Source of the DNA: a virus
Strand: one strand, 5' to 3'
IMG/VR virus record: IMGVR_UViG_3300048836_000129
Coordinates: 1-53,935 of that record
DNA: 53,935 nucleotides
This document shows positions 9,598 through 17,352 of this stretch, piece by piece (within the stretch, counting starts at the first letter, position 1; each line of letters begins with the position of its first letter). The notes beneath the pieces were generated by a model, which worked only from the letters and a program-made list of their open reading frames with translations, was not told the origin of the DNA and did not search any database. The position numbers and the translations under genes are program-made.

Positions 9598-9777
9598 TTT
9601 ATTGGGGTCAAGTTCCATCTCAAGATTGTCAATAAAATCACTGAATTTATCCTCTTTTTCATAACCTTCACAATGATGAACGGTGCATGTCGCCCGGCTT
9701 TTGCATGATCTGCAAATTTCGGGAAATGCACCAACACTTTCTTGTGCCATATCAAGTGGCATGTATCCTGTTGTCAT
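9589..9777 (-). CDS. Small hypothetical protein with Cys cluster
   Basis: A 62-residue protein whose ATG overlaps the stop of the gene upstream of it on the minus strand. It contains C-x2-C (CRSCKS) followed by C-x4-HHC, which looks like a small metal-binding knuckle. The C-terminus is acidic. Function is unknown. It is the last gene of a four-gene minus-strand cassette and its end overlaps the end of the phospholipase-like gene by 9 nt. Confidence 0.55.
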   Translation of the reverse strand: MTTGYMPLDMAQESVGAFPEICRSCKSRATCTVHHCEGYEKEDKFSDFIDNLEMELDPNKSK

Positions 9778-10067
9778 TTTTCAATCTCCTGTTCTTGGCA
9801 TTCTTCTATGTAATACAGATCATTTTTAAAAACAACAAAATCCAACTCTTCCAATGGGTAAATATCACACCAGTCATCATATTTACCACCAATCCAAATA
9901 TCAGTTCCAAACCAATTTAATATAATTAAATACATATCATCATAGAACACACAATGACATTTTTTCAAAAAATCATGAATGACACCGCCTTCGATTTTTA
10001 TTTCATTCGATTTTAGAACGGATATAAAAGTTTCTACTGTTAGGCTGTATGGCTTGCAATCATCCAT
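9774..10067 (-). CDS. Hypothetical protein
   Basis: A 97-residue protein starting MDDCKPYSL. I chose this ATG because it has a strong GGAGGG site and overlaps the upstream stop codon (TAATG); a longer frame from 10082 would bury that ribosome site. The sequence is acidic and aromatic-rich with no recognised motif. It is co-transcribed with its neighbours. Confidence 0.6.
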   Translation of the reverse strand: MDDCKPYSLTVETFISVLKSNEIKIEGGVIHDFLKKCHCVFYDDMYLIILNWFGTDIWIGGKYDDWCDIYPLEELDFVVFKNDLYYIEECQEQEIEK

Positions 10068-10246
10068 TATTTTTCCCTCCATGCTATAACGTTTTCAAGA
10101 CCTATTAAATCCCAGCCTTTTTTGACTGTGTATTTCCGTGAAACTTTGTGATGGCCCGGGACATCAATGATGTATACGAGACATCCGTATAGACCGTCTA
10201 TTCCAGGTTCATCATAACCGGGTTTAAATTCTTTTGGTAAGTTCAT
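10067..10246 (-). CDS. Small hypothetical protein (59 aa)
   Basis: A 59-residue protein beginning MNLPKEFKPGYDEPG and ending KKGWDLIGLENVIAWREK. Its ATG overlaps the stop of the zinc-finger-like gene and its stop overlaps the next ATG, so it fits tightly in the cassette. No family was recognised. Confidence 0.6.
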   Translation of the reverse strand: MNLPKEFKPGYDEPGIDGLYGCLVYIIDVPGHHKVSRKYTVKKGWDLIGLENVIAWREK

Positions 10247-10461
10247 TTTGGTTCACGCGATTTTGAAAGCCTTTCGGCCATTTCACGTTTTTGATCATCT
10301 GAAAGAACTCGTTTTACCCTAAACGGATTCTTTCCAAATCTGTAATCATAAAGAGGGCATGAGTTTTCACCTCCGCATGATTCAACATCTTTCCAAGACC
10401 CTACACATTGAACGCAATGTTTCCTGATGCTTTTTAACGGGCTCACATATTCTTTTTCCAT
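10243..10461 (-). CDS. Small zinc-finger-like phage protein
   Basis: A 72-residue protein with HCVQCVGSW ... CGGENSCPLYDYRFGKNPF. This Cys4 arrangement followed by CPLYxYRFGxNP is common in small proteins of unknown function across tailed phages, probably binding zinc. It is the first gene of the minus-strand cassette, with an aggaggg-type ribosome site, and is served by the promoter at 10486-10513. Confidence 0.75.
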   Translation of the reverse strand: MEKEYVSPLKSIRKHCVQCVGSWKDVESCGGENSCPLYDYRFGKNPFRVKRVLSDDQKREMAERLSKSREPK

Positions 10462-10485
10462 AATCCCTCCTTTTTATTTCAAATC

Positions 10486-10513
10486 AATTTATCACACAGG
10501 GCGAAAAAGTCAA
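10486..10513 (-). promoter_or_regulatory. Promoter for the 9.6-10.5 kb minus cassette
   Basis: On the minus strand it reads TTGACT, a 16-nt spacer, then TAAATT, with TGA just before the -10 (extended -10). It lies about 25 nt upstream of the zinc-finger-like gene and shares its layout with six other promoters in this window. Confidence 0.65.
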
Positions 10514-10548
10514 CACAATAATTTTTTCACAAAACAAACTTTTTGTGA

Positions 10549-10576
10549 TTGACATTTAAAACCGTTTTGATATTGT
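10549..10576 (+). promoter_or_regulatory. Promoter for the rightward early region
   Basis: A perfect TTGACA, a 16-nt spacer ending in TGA, and TATTGT stand 22 nt before the first gene of the rightward early block. It is divergent from the promoter at 10486-10513, with about 35 nt between the two -35 boxes, so both may share control. Confidence 0.68.
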
Positions 10577-10597
10577 ACTTTTTAAAGGAGATCCGAC

Positions 10598-10858
10598 ATG
10601 GACAAAAACGCTCAGATTAAAAAACGGTTTATTAAATTCTTAAAAGACAATGGAATTTTTTATCTTTATAGATTTAATACCATGAAATGGCATGGGAAGA
10701 AAATAAAAACCATGCCTGAAAGATTATTTTATTTTTTCCCGTGGTCTACGGCTGAAATGTTCGGATATTTCAATTCCATCGAGAGTTATGATTTCTGGGA
10801 AAAACAACATGAAAAATGGATCGAAATTTTAAAGGAGGAATTTGACTATGCACGATAA
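10598..10858 (+). CDS. Hypothetical protein, paralogue of the gene at 22792
   Basis: An 86-residue protein, first gene of the early block, with ribosome site aaaggag. Its layout RFIKFLKDNGIFYLYRF ... YDFWEKQHEKWIEILKEEF aligns along its whole length with the C-terminal part of the protein at 22792-23169 (RFKKFLKDHGVYNMY ... WEFWVDLCFEWDKVLKKEY). The domain is therefore duplicated in this genome. Function is unknown. Confidence 0.68.
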   Translation: MDKNAQIKKRFIKFLKDNGIFYLYRFNTMKWHGKKIKTMPERLFYFFPWSTAEMFGYFNSIESYDFWEKQHEKWIEILKEEFDYAR

Positions 10859-11489
10859 TATGAAAATATGGGAGAATCTAAAACAAGTCCCCCCTACATG
10901 CGCCAAACAAATTCAAGCAGGGCGACTGAAAGGTATGACCGATATAAAACCACAATGGCGAATCCAGGCCATGACAAACCAATTTGGGCCATGTGGCGTT
11001 GGTTGGAAATATACTATTGATAAACAATGGATAGAGCAAGGTTCAGACGGGAACGTGTTCGCTTTTGTTAACATTTCGTTGTATTTTAAGCATGATTCAA
11101 AATGGAGTGACGCCATACCAGGGACGGGTGGATCAATGCTTATAGTCAAAGAAAAAAATGGTCTACATAACAACGATGAATCATACAAGATGGCCCTTAC
11201 AGATGCTCTGTCTGTTGCCATGAAATCTATAGGAGTGGCCGCCGATATATATTTAGGCGCATTCGATGGATCAAAATACAATAACACATCTGATCTTACA
11301 AACGACCCCATAGAAAAAATAAGTTTAAAACAAGTCTCTGAATTGACAGATCTTATTCTTGAATCTGCATCGAATGAATCTAAATTTTTGGGATATATGG
11401 GGGTTGAAAATATTGAAGATATAACAACTAATAACTACGAAAAAGGCAAAAAAGCGCTTTTAGCCAAAATAGAAGGGATGAAGAAATGA
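10848..11489 (+). CDS. Rad52-like single-strand annealing protein (DUF1071/ERF-like)
   Basis: A 213-residue protein. The ATG at 10848 is preferred because an AAAGGAGG site lies 9 nt upstream; a TTG 6 nt earlier is too close to it. The N-terminal half carries IKPQWRIQAMTNQFGP and a later ESYKMALTDALSVAMKSIGV, which matches phage annealing proteins of the Rad52-like / DUF1071 group. These coat single-stranded DNA and anneal it during phage recombination. The next gene is a YqaJ exonuclease overlapping by 4 nt, the standard two-component recombinase pair, which strengthens the call. The C-terminal 60 residues are a charged helix-rich tail. Confidence 0.75.
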   Translation: MHDNMKIWENLKQVPPTCAKQIQAGRLKGMTDIKPQWRIQAMTNQFGPCGVGWKYTIDKQWIEQGSDGNVFAFVNISLYFKHDSKWSDAIPGTGGSMLIVKEKNGLHNNDESYKMALTDALSVAMKSIGVAADIYLGAFDGSKYNNTSDLTNDPIEKISLKQVSELTDLILESASNESKFLGYMGVENIEDITTNNYEKGKKALLAKIEGMKK

Positions 11490-12091
11490 TCATCATCCGA
11501 GACATCGAACAGGGAAAGCCAGAATGGGACCAACTCCGTCTTGGAATCCCCACAGCTTCAAAGTTTGGAGATATCATCACGGCAGATGGCAAGCATTCAA
11601 AAAGCCGTCAAGCTTATCTTTATCGCCTTGCAGGTGAGCGTATCACAGGTCAGGTTTACAAGGGATGGCATGGGGACGTTTTCGACCGTGGTCATGAGAT
11701 GGAACAGGAGATTAGAGAAACATACGAATTTATAAAAGATTGCAACGTTGAAACCGTGGCTTTTATTTATAAAGACGAAATAAGAAGATTCGGAGTTTCT
11801 CCAGATGGAATTATGATCGATCTTAAAGGTGGTTTCGAGGCAAAGTCAGCCGCACCGAATGTTCAGGCTGAAAGACTTCATAAAGGCTGGACAGGCGCGG
11901 AACACCACAGGCAAGTTATGGGCTGTCTGCTTGCTACTGGATTTGAATGGTGGGATCTTGTTTCATATTGCCCCGGCATGAAACCGGTAATCAAAAGATT
12001 CTACCGTGATGAAAAGTTTCTTGAAATCCTTGAAAATGAAATCAATATATTTTGCGATGAACTTGACGAGATCGTAAGGGCCATATCATGA
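11486..12091 (+). CDS. YqaJ-like exonuclease (lambda Exo type)
   Basis: A 201-residue protein beginning MIIIRDIEQGKPEWDQLRLG, then TASKFGDII, the opening of YqaJ viral recombinase nucleases. The PD-(D/E)xK core is visible: GVSPDGIMI (about residues 102-110) and GFEAKSA (about 114-120), then a helix EHHRQVMGCLLATG that carries the conserved Gln. It resects double-stranded DNA 5' to 3' to feed the upstream annealing protein. Length is usual for the family and no active-site residue looks missing. Confidence 0.9.
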   Translation: MIIIRDIEQGKPEWDQLRLGIPTASKFGDIITADGKHSKSRQAYLYRLAGERITGQVYKGWHGDVFDRGHEMEQEIRETYEFIKDCNVETVAFIYKDEIRRFGVSPDGIMIDLKGGFEAKSAAPNVQAERLHKGWTGAEHHRQVMGCLLATGFEWWDLVSYCPGMKPVIKRFYRDEKFLEILENEINIFCDELDEIVRAIS

Positions 12092-12321
12092 AAAAACTTG
12101 ATTATAAAATGACCGGTGATGTTCTGAACGGGATGACCCTTGAAGCAGCAGCAGATAAACACGGATACGCCTCAAAACAATCGGCACAATATACTTTCCG
12201 TTTGACCGTTGTCAAATTTTTTCTTCCATCTGAAAGGTCTGAAATTGATAAAAACAACCATGATTTGAGATGGTTAAGAAAAAGGTATAAACAGACACAA
12301 AATGAATATTTCAAACTTTAA
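12088..12321 (+). CDS. Small helix-turn-helix-like protein
   Basis: A 77-residue basic protein, ATGA-coupled to the exonuclease. The stretch DVLNGMTLEAAADKHGYASKQ looks like a helix-turn-helix of the kind found in small phage regulators or transposase-like DNA binders. The C-terminus is Lys/Arg-rich (WLRKRYKQTQ). No firm family. Confidence 0.55.
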   Translation: MKKLDYKMTGDVLNGMTLEAAADKHGYASKQSAQYTFRLTVVKFFLPSERSEIDKNNHDLRWLRKRYKQTQNEYFKL

Positions 12322-12331
12322 GGAGAAGAAA

Positions 12332-12697
12332 ATGAAAACTATGAATTATGAATTAAAAAAAACAAAAAATGGATACATGTATAGTGGTTCTCTCAATCTT
12401 GAAGGCTGCATCGGCTTGACATCTTTGCCTGAGAATCTTTCCGTGGGTGATTCTATCGATCTTGAGGGTTGTACCGGATTGACCAATTATCCGGCTGTCC
12501 ATAACTGCGGCAATGAAAACAGAACAATCTATATTAAGAAACAAAATCCTAAATTAATACATATAGGATGTTTTGTGGGGACCAAAAAAGAGGCAATCAA
12601 CGCTGTAAAGCTAAAATACGGTCACGATTCAAATGATTATGTGGCCAAAATAAAAAAATGTTTCAAAATTGCAGAGTCAAAATGGGGAGGTAAATAA
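12332..12697 (+). CDS. Short leucine-rich-repeat-like protein
   Basis: A 121-residue protein; the ATG at 12332 has AAGGAG 7 nt upstream, better than the upstream in-frame start. Residues about 20-52 hold two related units (LEGCIGLTSLPENL and LEGCTGLTNYPAV), like the GC-x-LTSLP repeats of short phage and bacterial leucine-rich proteins. The C-terminal half (KEAINAVKLKYGHD, KIKKCFKIAESKWG) is helical. The role is unknown; such repeats usually bind proteins. Confidence 0.62.
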   Translation: MKTMNYELKKTKNGYMYSGSLNLEGCIGLTSLPENLSVGDSIDLEGCTGLTNYPAVHNCGNENRTIYIKKQNPKLIHIGCFVGTKKEAINAVKLKYGHDSNDYVAKIKKCFKIAESKWGGK

Positions 12698-12700
12698 AAA

Positions 12701-13357
12701 ATGGAAACAATCGGAATGTTCAAGCTGAATAAGATAAAAGAAACAAATCTAAAAATCGCGTCAAGGATCGGCGTTTCAGATCCTATGATTAGTTATTATA
12801 AGAAGGGAATTAAACGCCCGACGAAAGACAGAATTATTTCCAAGTTCGAAACGATTTACAATATAAAACCCGAGGACTGGGTTGTTTTAAGAGACGAGAA
12901 AAAACCAGCTCCATCATCAAATCCGGAATTGCGAGAAAATGCTATCAAAAATAAAGAAAATAGAAAGAATGAAACCGTAAAAATATCTATTCCTCATTTT
13001 CTTGACCAGTTTTCAATCCTTGAAGGTTGCCAGTGCCCGGTTTGCCATTTTTATAATTATGATCCTGGTCGAGATGTTTGTAAATTAATGGTCCGGGATA
13101 TCACGGGTATTGATTGCCGGAACGAAAAAGTCGTTTTCATCAAAAAAGAGATCTGGGCAGAGTGCAATCATTCGAATACGATACCGGGTTGCGTTGTTCG
13201 CCACAAAACAAGTCATTTAAAATCGAATGTTATTCATGTCATGCCTCAAGATACCGGAGAATATAAATATGATGTAATCGTGAAGCGAGTTGACAACGGA
13301 GCTATACAGAAATGGAACATGATGAATCTTGAAGTTTTGGAGGAGTTAAATATATGA
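12701..13357 (+). CDS. XRE-like DNA-binding protein
   Basis: A 218-residue protein with GGAGG about 10 nt upstream. Residues 10-55 (KETNLKIASRIGVSDPMISYYKKGIKRPT) form an XRE/Cro-type helix-turn-helix. The remainder has CQCPVCHF and further Cys/His residues (CKLMVRDITGIDC, ECNHSN) that could bind metal. It may be a transcriptional regulator of the early region. Target sites were not identified. Confidence 0.65.
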   Translation: METIGMFKLNKIKETNLKIASRIGVSDPMISYYKKGIKRPTKDRIISKFETIYNIKPEDWVVLRDEKKPAPSSNPELRENAIKNKENRKNETVKISIPHFLDQFSILEGCQCPVCHFYNYDPGRDVCKLMVRDITGIDCRNEKVVFIKKEIWAECNHSNTIPGCVVRHKTSHLKSNVIHVMPQDTGEYKYDVIVKRVDNGAIQKWNMMNLEVLEELNI

Positions 13358-13569
13358 ACATAATAAATTATGTCTTATCAATTGCTTGCGGATTGATTAT
13401 TGGGGTTACATGTATATTGGCCGCCCACATGTTAACAGATACTATCCCGGTTGTTTATTGGTCCACATCAAAAGACGAATGCGTGAAAGTTTATGACGGA
13501 TATCAAATAATCGAATGCAGTGAGTTCGATTTTTATGATGCAAAATATGAAAGGATTTGGGTCAAATGA
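13354..13569 (+). CDS. Small membrane protein
   Basis: A 71-residue protein with one N-terminal transmembrane helix (YVLSIACGLIIGVTCILAA, about residues 5-23) and a soluble C-terminal part containing two Cys. It is ATGA-coupled to the XRE-like gene. Function unknown. Confidence 0.58.
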   Translation: MNIINYVLSIACGLIIGVTCILAAHMLTDTIPVVYWSTSKDECVKVYDGYQIIECSEFDFYDAKYERIWVK

Positions 13570-13766
13570 ATAATTGCAAAAAATGCGCTGTCTTTGTGTA
13601 TGAACACAAGGAACGTGGCGACATAAAAGCCGTAAGCCTTAATGATGCCCAAAAATATGATTCCAGTCCAGAATGGTGGCTTATAGGTTCAATTCATGCA
13701 CCGGCCTACATCGAGCATACTTTGAAAGAAAACCACGATCTAATCGCCAAAATGAAGGGTGAATAA
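13566..13766 (+). CDS. Small hypothetical protein
   Basis: A 66-residue protein beginning MNNCKKCAVFVYEH. The start at 13566 overlaps the previous stop (ATGA), so I prefer it to a start three codons upstream. It has one C-x2-C pair. No family recognised. Confidence 0.55.
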   Translation: MNNCKKCAVFVYEHKERGDIKAVSLNDAQKYDSSPEWWLIGSIHAPAYIEHTLKENHDLIAKMKGE

Positions 13767-14173
13767 TGCCTACACCAAGATCAATTATCAAGGAAATGCA
13801 AATCAAAAAAGCCCGTGAAATGATGGAAGATGAAAACATTTGCAGTAATGACCTTTTGGCTTGCATTATGATCGCGGATGGGATATCAACAAGAAGGATG
13901 GCTGAAATGATAGACGTAACACCTACAGCCATTGTTTTTTGGTGTGATAAATCACAGAAGCCACGGCTTGAGAACAGGAAAAAATTATTCGATCTGTTCG
14001 GTATATCCATGACAAAATGGAAAAGCCGAACGAAAGGACGGTTCAAAATGACCTGTGATAAATGCAAAAAAGAAATGATCATTATAGACTGGAAAGATGG
14101 GAAAACCCAGTCTGAAACGATTTATGAATGCCCTGAATGTAAACACAAAGTCAGGGAATTTAAGAAAAAATAG
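13766..14173 (+). CDS. Helix-turn-helix protein with C-terminal zinc ribbon
   Basis: A 135-residue protein. Residues about 30-75 (DGISTRRMAEMIDVTPTAIVFW) form a helix-turn-helix, and the C-terminus (MTCDKCKKEMII ... YECPECKHK) is a two-knuckle zinc ribbon. It could regulate transcription. Its TAG stop touches the first base of the structured RNA element at 14173-14277. Confidence 0.65.
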   Translation: MPTPRSIIKEMQIKKAREMMEDENICSNDLLACIMIADGISTRRMAEMIDVTPTAIVFWCDKSQKPRLENRKKLFDLFGISMTKWKSRTKGRFKMTCDKCKKEMIIIDWKDGKTQSETIYECPECKHKVREFKKK

Positions 14174-14277
14174 GGCAGACTCCTGCAACGGAGCCGACTG
14201 ATGCTAAGTTCCTGAACTACGTTACAATCAGTCAACATGTCATCCCCGTTTTTCCCAAACAATTCTTGGTTCTGCCC
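14173..14277. ncRNA. Candidate structured RNA element
   Basis: About 105 nt of non-coding DNA closed by a 7-bp helix, GGGCAGA (14173-14179) with TCTGCCC (14271-14277). Inside are a hairpin CTCC/GGAG (14180-14193) and a longer arm GACTGAT/ATCAGTC (14196-14202 with 14227-14233) that holds a smaller AGTT/AACT hairpin. A further possible stem CCAA/TTGG lies near the 3' end. Read on the minus strand the closing helix is followed by TATTTTTT, so it could end a minus-strand RNA as a terminator; on the plus strand there is no U-run. It does not fold as a tRNA. Family and strand are unresolved. Confidence 0.5.
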
Positions 14278-14304
14278 GTAACACATATGCGCCAGGATGA
14301 GAGA

Positions 14305-14313
14305 TGATATAAT
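14305..14313 (+). promoter_or_regulatory. Extended -10 promoter for the radical SAM gene
   Basis: TGA followed directly by TATAAT is a perfect extended -10 (TGnTATAAT), 29 nt before the start codon. No good -35 box is visible, which extended -10 promoters can do without. Confidence 0.5.
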
Positions 14314-14329
14314 TTTAAAAAAATTATAT
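14307..14329 (+). repeat. Perfect AT-rich hairpin upstream of the radical SAM start
   Basis: A 10-bp perfect inverted repeat, ATATAATTTT and its complement, flanks a 3-nt AAA loop. It overlaps the -10 box and ends one base before the GGAG ribosome site (14331-14334). It could affect promoter opening or start-site access. Confidence 0.6.
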
Positions 14330-14341
14330 AGGAGAAGTAAA

Positions 14342-15349
14342 ATGAAAATTTATAACATTCCCACAGGGAAAATCGCAATAATGGATGGAGAAAAAGGAAA
14401 ACTTGAATTTCTTTCAATTGGTGATTATGGCGCAATAAATAATGTGAAAGCTGATTTTCTCGGATTAACAAAAGAAATTGATGGTGTTCCGAATGGAAAA
14501 ATAATGCCGCTTGAAGAAAAATGGGTTGTTACAATTTCTTCTCAATACTCATGTGCATCGAATTGTAAATTCTGTGATGTGCCAAAAGTTAACAATGGCC
14601 GCGCTATTAATGCGACATACAATGATTTGAAAAATCAAGTTGTCAATGCTTTGAAATTTTATCCAGAAGTTCAAGCAACAAAAAGATTGAATGTTCATGT
14701 TGCAAGAATGGGAGAACCTACTTGGAATAAAAATGTAATAACTTTTGGAAAAGATTTGTTGAAAATCGTAAGACCCTATATCAATAGATCGCACGTGCAT
14801 CCTGTTATATCAACTATGTTGCCAAAGAAAAATAAAAAACTCATGGAATTTTTAAATGAGTGGACAATTGAAATTAAAAATGAAAAATTTCGCGGTGCCG
14901 CCGGGCTTCAATTTTCTATCAATTCAACCAATGATGATCAAAGAAATGATATGTTTAATGGATCTTCATTGTCTCTTAATGAGATTTCAGAAATTGGTAA
15001 AAACTTAATTGATCCAATTGGCAGGAAATATGCTTTGAATTTTGCGCTTGCGGATGATTATGAAATTGATGCCAAAAAACTTAAATCTCTTTTCAATCCG
15101 AATAAATTTATGGTTAAAATTACTCCTTTGCATAAAACAAAATCATGTGATGAAAATAAAATCACGACTACAGGAGGATATGAATATTTCACACCTTATA
15201 AAAAAGTCGAAGAAGATTTGAAAAATGAAGGATTTGAGGTTCTTGTTTTTGTTCCTTCATATGACGAAGACCTCGGAAGAATTACGTGCGGAAATGCTAT
15301 TCTATCTGGAACAAAACCAGAAGTTGAACATAGTGTGGAATATATTTGA
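14342..15349 (+). CDS. Radical SAM enzyme, RlmN/Cfr-like
   Basis: A 335-residue protein with a good GGAG ribosome site before ATG 14342. The radical SAM cluster motif is visible as CASNCKFCDVP (C-x3-C-x2-C). Further on, HVARMGEPTWN matches the GMGEPxxN signature of RlmN/Cfr adenine methyltransferases, and near the C-terminus GRITCGNA holds a Cys in the place of their catalytic methyl-carrying Cys. Those enzymes methylate 23S rRNA A2503 (and some tRNAs). Here the N-terminal domain is short. Target RNA is unknown; it might modify host ribosomes or tRNA. Codon use looks more AT-rich than its neighbours, consistent with transfer. Confidence 0.72.
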   Translation: MKIYNIPTGKIAIMDGEKGKLEFLSIGDYGAINNVKADFLGLTKEIDGVPNGKIMPLEEKWVVTISSQYSCASNCKFCDVPKVNNGRAINATYNDLKNQVVNALKFYPEVQATKRLNVHVARMGEPTWNKNVITFGKDLLKIVRPYINRSHVHPVISTMLPKKNKKLMEFLNEWTIEIKNEKFRGAAGLQFSINSTNDDQRNDMFNGSSLSLNEISEIGKNLIDPIGRKYALNFALADDYEIDAKKLKSLFNPNKFMVKITPLHKTKSCDENKITTTGGYEYFTPYKKVEEDLKNEGFEVLVFVPSYDEDLGRITCGNAILSGTKPEVEHSVEYI

Positions 15350-15351
15350 TT

Positions 15352-15768
15352 ATGAAAAAACACATAAGATATTGCAACCCAAAACAAGGCCGGTTTAATT
15401 GGGAAAAAAGCCTAAATGACCTTCCAGAAAAACTTTCAAAATACGGAAGGGTAAAAGTAACTTTTGAAAAATATATTCCGATGAAAAGCCTTGACCAGCT
15501 TGGTTATTATCATGCCGGGATTCTCCCATTCCTTGAAAAAACACTTTTCAATGAAACAGGAATGGTGAAAGACGAATGGCACGAAGCATTAAAGGAAAAA
15601 TTGGGCTTGAAAAAAATATCGAAATGTGGCACGTTTCAAATCACTGTTTCTCATAAAGACTACACCGAAAAAGACATGTCCGACTACATAAACAGAGTGA
15701 TCGGATTTGCAAAAGATTTTTTTGGAGTAATCATCCCACCACCAATAACCATGGAGGAATATTTATGA
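15352..15768 (+). CDS. NinB-like recombination protein
   Basis: A 138-residue protein; the frame begins with MKKHIRYCNP at 15352, 2 nt after the radical SAM stop. The motif SLDQLGYYHAGILPFLEK resembles the DQNxYYHG pattern of NinB-like and related phage proteins, and the end (YINRVIGFAKDFFGVIIPPP) fits the same group. NinB helps the lambda recombination system by binding DNA. Assignment is by motif; confidence is moderate. Confidence 0.6.
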   Translation: MKKHIRYCNPKQGRFNWEKSLNDLPEKLSKYGRVKVTFEKYIPMKSLDQLGYYHAGILPFLEKTLFNETGMVKDEWHEALKEKLGLKKISKCGTFQITVSHKDYTEKDMSDYINRVIGFAKDFFGVIIPPPITMEEYL

Positions 15769-15974
15769 TCTCGCTTGGAAAAGTTTTTGAACCTGTCGGA
15801 TATCCGCCAATGTGCAAATGCGGAAGATATGTTAGGCCGGAATTTTTAAACGAAACATCAAAACCGGCATATTGCCCAAATGTCCACCAAACAATCGGAA
15901 TTTTTTACAAGCCGTCGAAACCCGCCAAAGATGGCTTGTGTGATGTTTGCCATGATCTGAAATCAAGGAGGTAG
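15765..15974 (+). CDS. Small zinc-binding-like protein
   Basis: A 69-residue protein, ATGA-coupled. It has CKCGRYV, then YCPNVH and CDVCHDL, five Cys plus His that suggest metal binding. No known family. It precedes the helicase by 2 nt. Confidence 0.58.
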   Translation: MISLGKVFEPVGYPPMCKCGRYVRPEFLNETSKPAYCPNVHQTIGIFYKPSKPAKDGLCDVCHDLKSRR

Positions 15975-15976
15975 TT

Positions 15977-17350
15977 TTGGACTATCATGATTTTTTATTT
16001 AAAAAAAGGATAGTGCATAATCCTTCTGGTTTTGAGGTTGATACTTTTAATCCACTATTGATGGATTGGCAAATGGCATGTGTTCGATGGTCTTTATTTA
16101 AGGGGAAATCAGCATTGTTTGAAGGTACTGGACTTGGCAAAACAATACAATCTCTTGAATGGGCGTTTCATGTCAACAGGCATACAAATAAACCAGTCTT
16201 GATACTGGCACCTCTTGCTGTTTCAAAACAAACGAAAAGAGAGGGCGAGAAATTCGGATATGATGTAAATGTATGCAAAGATTCAAATGATCTTAAAAAT
16301 GGAATAAATGTAACAAACTATGAAAAAATAAAAAATTTCAATATTTCAGATATCGGTGGAATTATTCTGGATGAATCAGGGATACTCAAGGATTTCGCAG
16401 GCAAAACAAGAAATTATCTTATTGAGGTTTTTTCAAAAACCCCATATAAATTATGCGCCACGGCCACACCTTCGCCTAATGATTATACAGAACTTGGTGG
16501 AACATCGCATTTTTTGAACATTATGACTCGGTCTGAAATGCTTTCAATGTTTTTTGTGAATGATACAAAAGATACGGGTAATTGGAGATTGATGGGCCAT
16601 GTTAAAGATCATAGGTTCTGGGAGTTTGTTTCATCATGGGCGTTGATGATTTCGTCTCCATATGATATAGGATTCGATGGTTCAATGTATGATTTGCCAG
16701 ATCTCATATATCATAATCATGTAATCCCATATTCCGGTGAAAATTCATCTCTTTTTGTCGAACCAGCAAAAACAATGCTCGAAAGGAATCATGCAAGAAA
16801 AGAGTCTCTAAAAGAAAGATGTGTTCGTGCCGCTGAAGTCGTAAATTCATCAACTGATAATCATATAGTATGGTGCAATTTAAACGACGAAAGTTCCGAG
16901 CTTAAAAGACTCATAAAAGATTGCGTTGAGGTCAAGGGATCTGACTCAGAAATCCACAAAGAACAATCCATGCTTGATTTTCAAGACAACAAGATAAAAG
17001 TCCTTATCACAAAACCGTCTATTTGTGGCCATGGTATGAATTGGCAGAATTGTAACAATATGTCATTTGTTGGACTGTCTGATTCATTTGAGGAGATGTA
17101 TCAAGCAGTTAGAAGATGCTGGCGTTTCGGTCAAAAAAAACAAGTGCATGTAAATATCATAACAGGAGAAAGAGAGGGGCTTGTCGTAGAAAATATCAAA
17201 AGGAAAGAAAGGGATATGGAAATAATGAAGTCCGGTATGATTTCCCATATGAAAGAAATAATGAGAAAAGATATACTGAAGACGACAAGAAATGAAACCA
17301 AATATGAAACAAAAACAAAAATGAATATTCCATCATTTATAAGGGGATAG
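15977..17350 (+). CDS. SNF2/SF2-type DNA helicase
   Basis: A 457-residue protein starting at TTG with GGAGG 5 nt before it, since no in-frame ATG fits the ribosome site. Motif I is GTGLGKT (about residues 50-57), motif II is LDESG (a DEAH-like variant lacking the usual Glu-His), motif III is ATATPSPND, and motif VI is QAVRRCWRFGQKK. This is the SNF2-like layout seen in phage helicases located next to DNA methylases. It likely remodels or translocates on DNA. It forms one transcriptional unit with the intein-containing methylase, 2 nt away. Confidence 0.85.
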   Translation: MDYHDFLFKKRIVHNPSGFEVDTFNPLLMDWQMACVRWSLFKGKSALFEGTGLGKTIQSLEWAFHVNRHTNKPVLILAPLAVSKQTKREGEKFGYDVNVCKDSNDLKNGINVTNYEKIKNFNISDIGGIILDESGILKDFAGKTRNYLIEVFSKTPYKLCATATPSPNDYTELGGTSHFLNIMTRSEMLSMFFVNDTKDTGNWRLMGHVKDHRFWEFVSSWALMISSPYDIGFDGSMYDLPDLIYHNHVIPYSGENSSLFVEPAKTMLERNHARKESLKERCVRAAEVVNSSTDNHIVWCNLNDESSELKRLIKDCVEVKGSDSEIHKEQSMLDFQDNKIKVLITKPSICGHGMNWQNCNNMSFVGLSDSFEEMYQAVRRCWRFGQKKQVHVNIITGEREGLVVENIKRKERDMEIMKSGMISHMKEIMRKDILKTTRNETKYETKTKMNIPSFIRG

Positions 17351-17352
17351 CA

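Noticed and set aside
10067-10082. Longer start for the minus-strand gene 9774-10067
   Set aside because: The upstream ATG overlaps the GGAGGG site that serves the internal ATG.
14196-14233. Hammerhead ribozyme from the CTGATG motif
   Set aside because: The conserved GA after CTGATG and the GAAA partner strand are missing.
14173-14277. tRNA
   Set aside because: The 7-bp closing helix looks like an acceptor stem, but there is no T-loop TTCRA and no cloverleaf on either strand.
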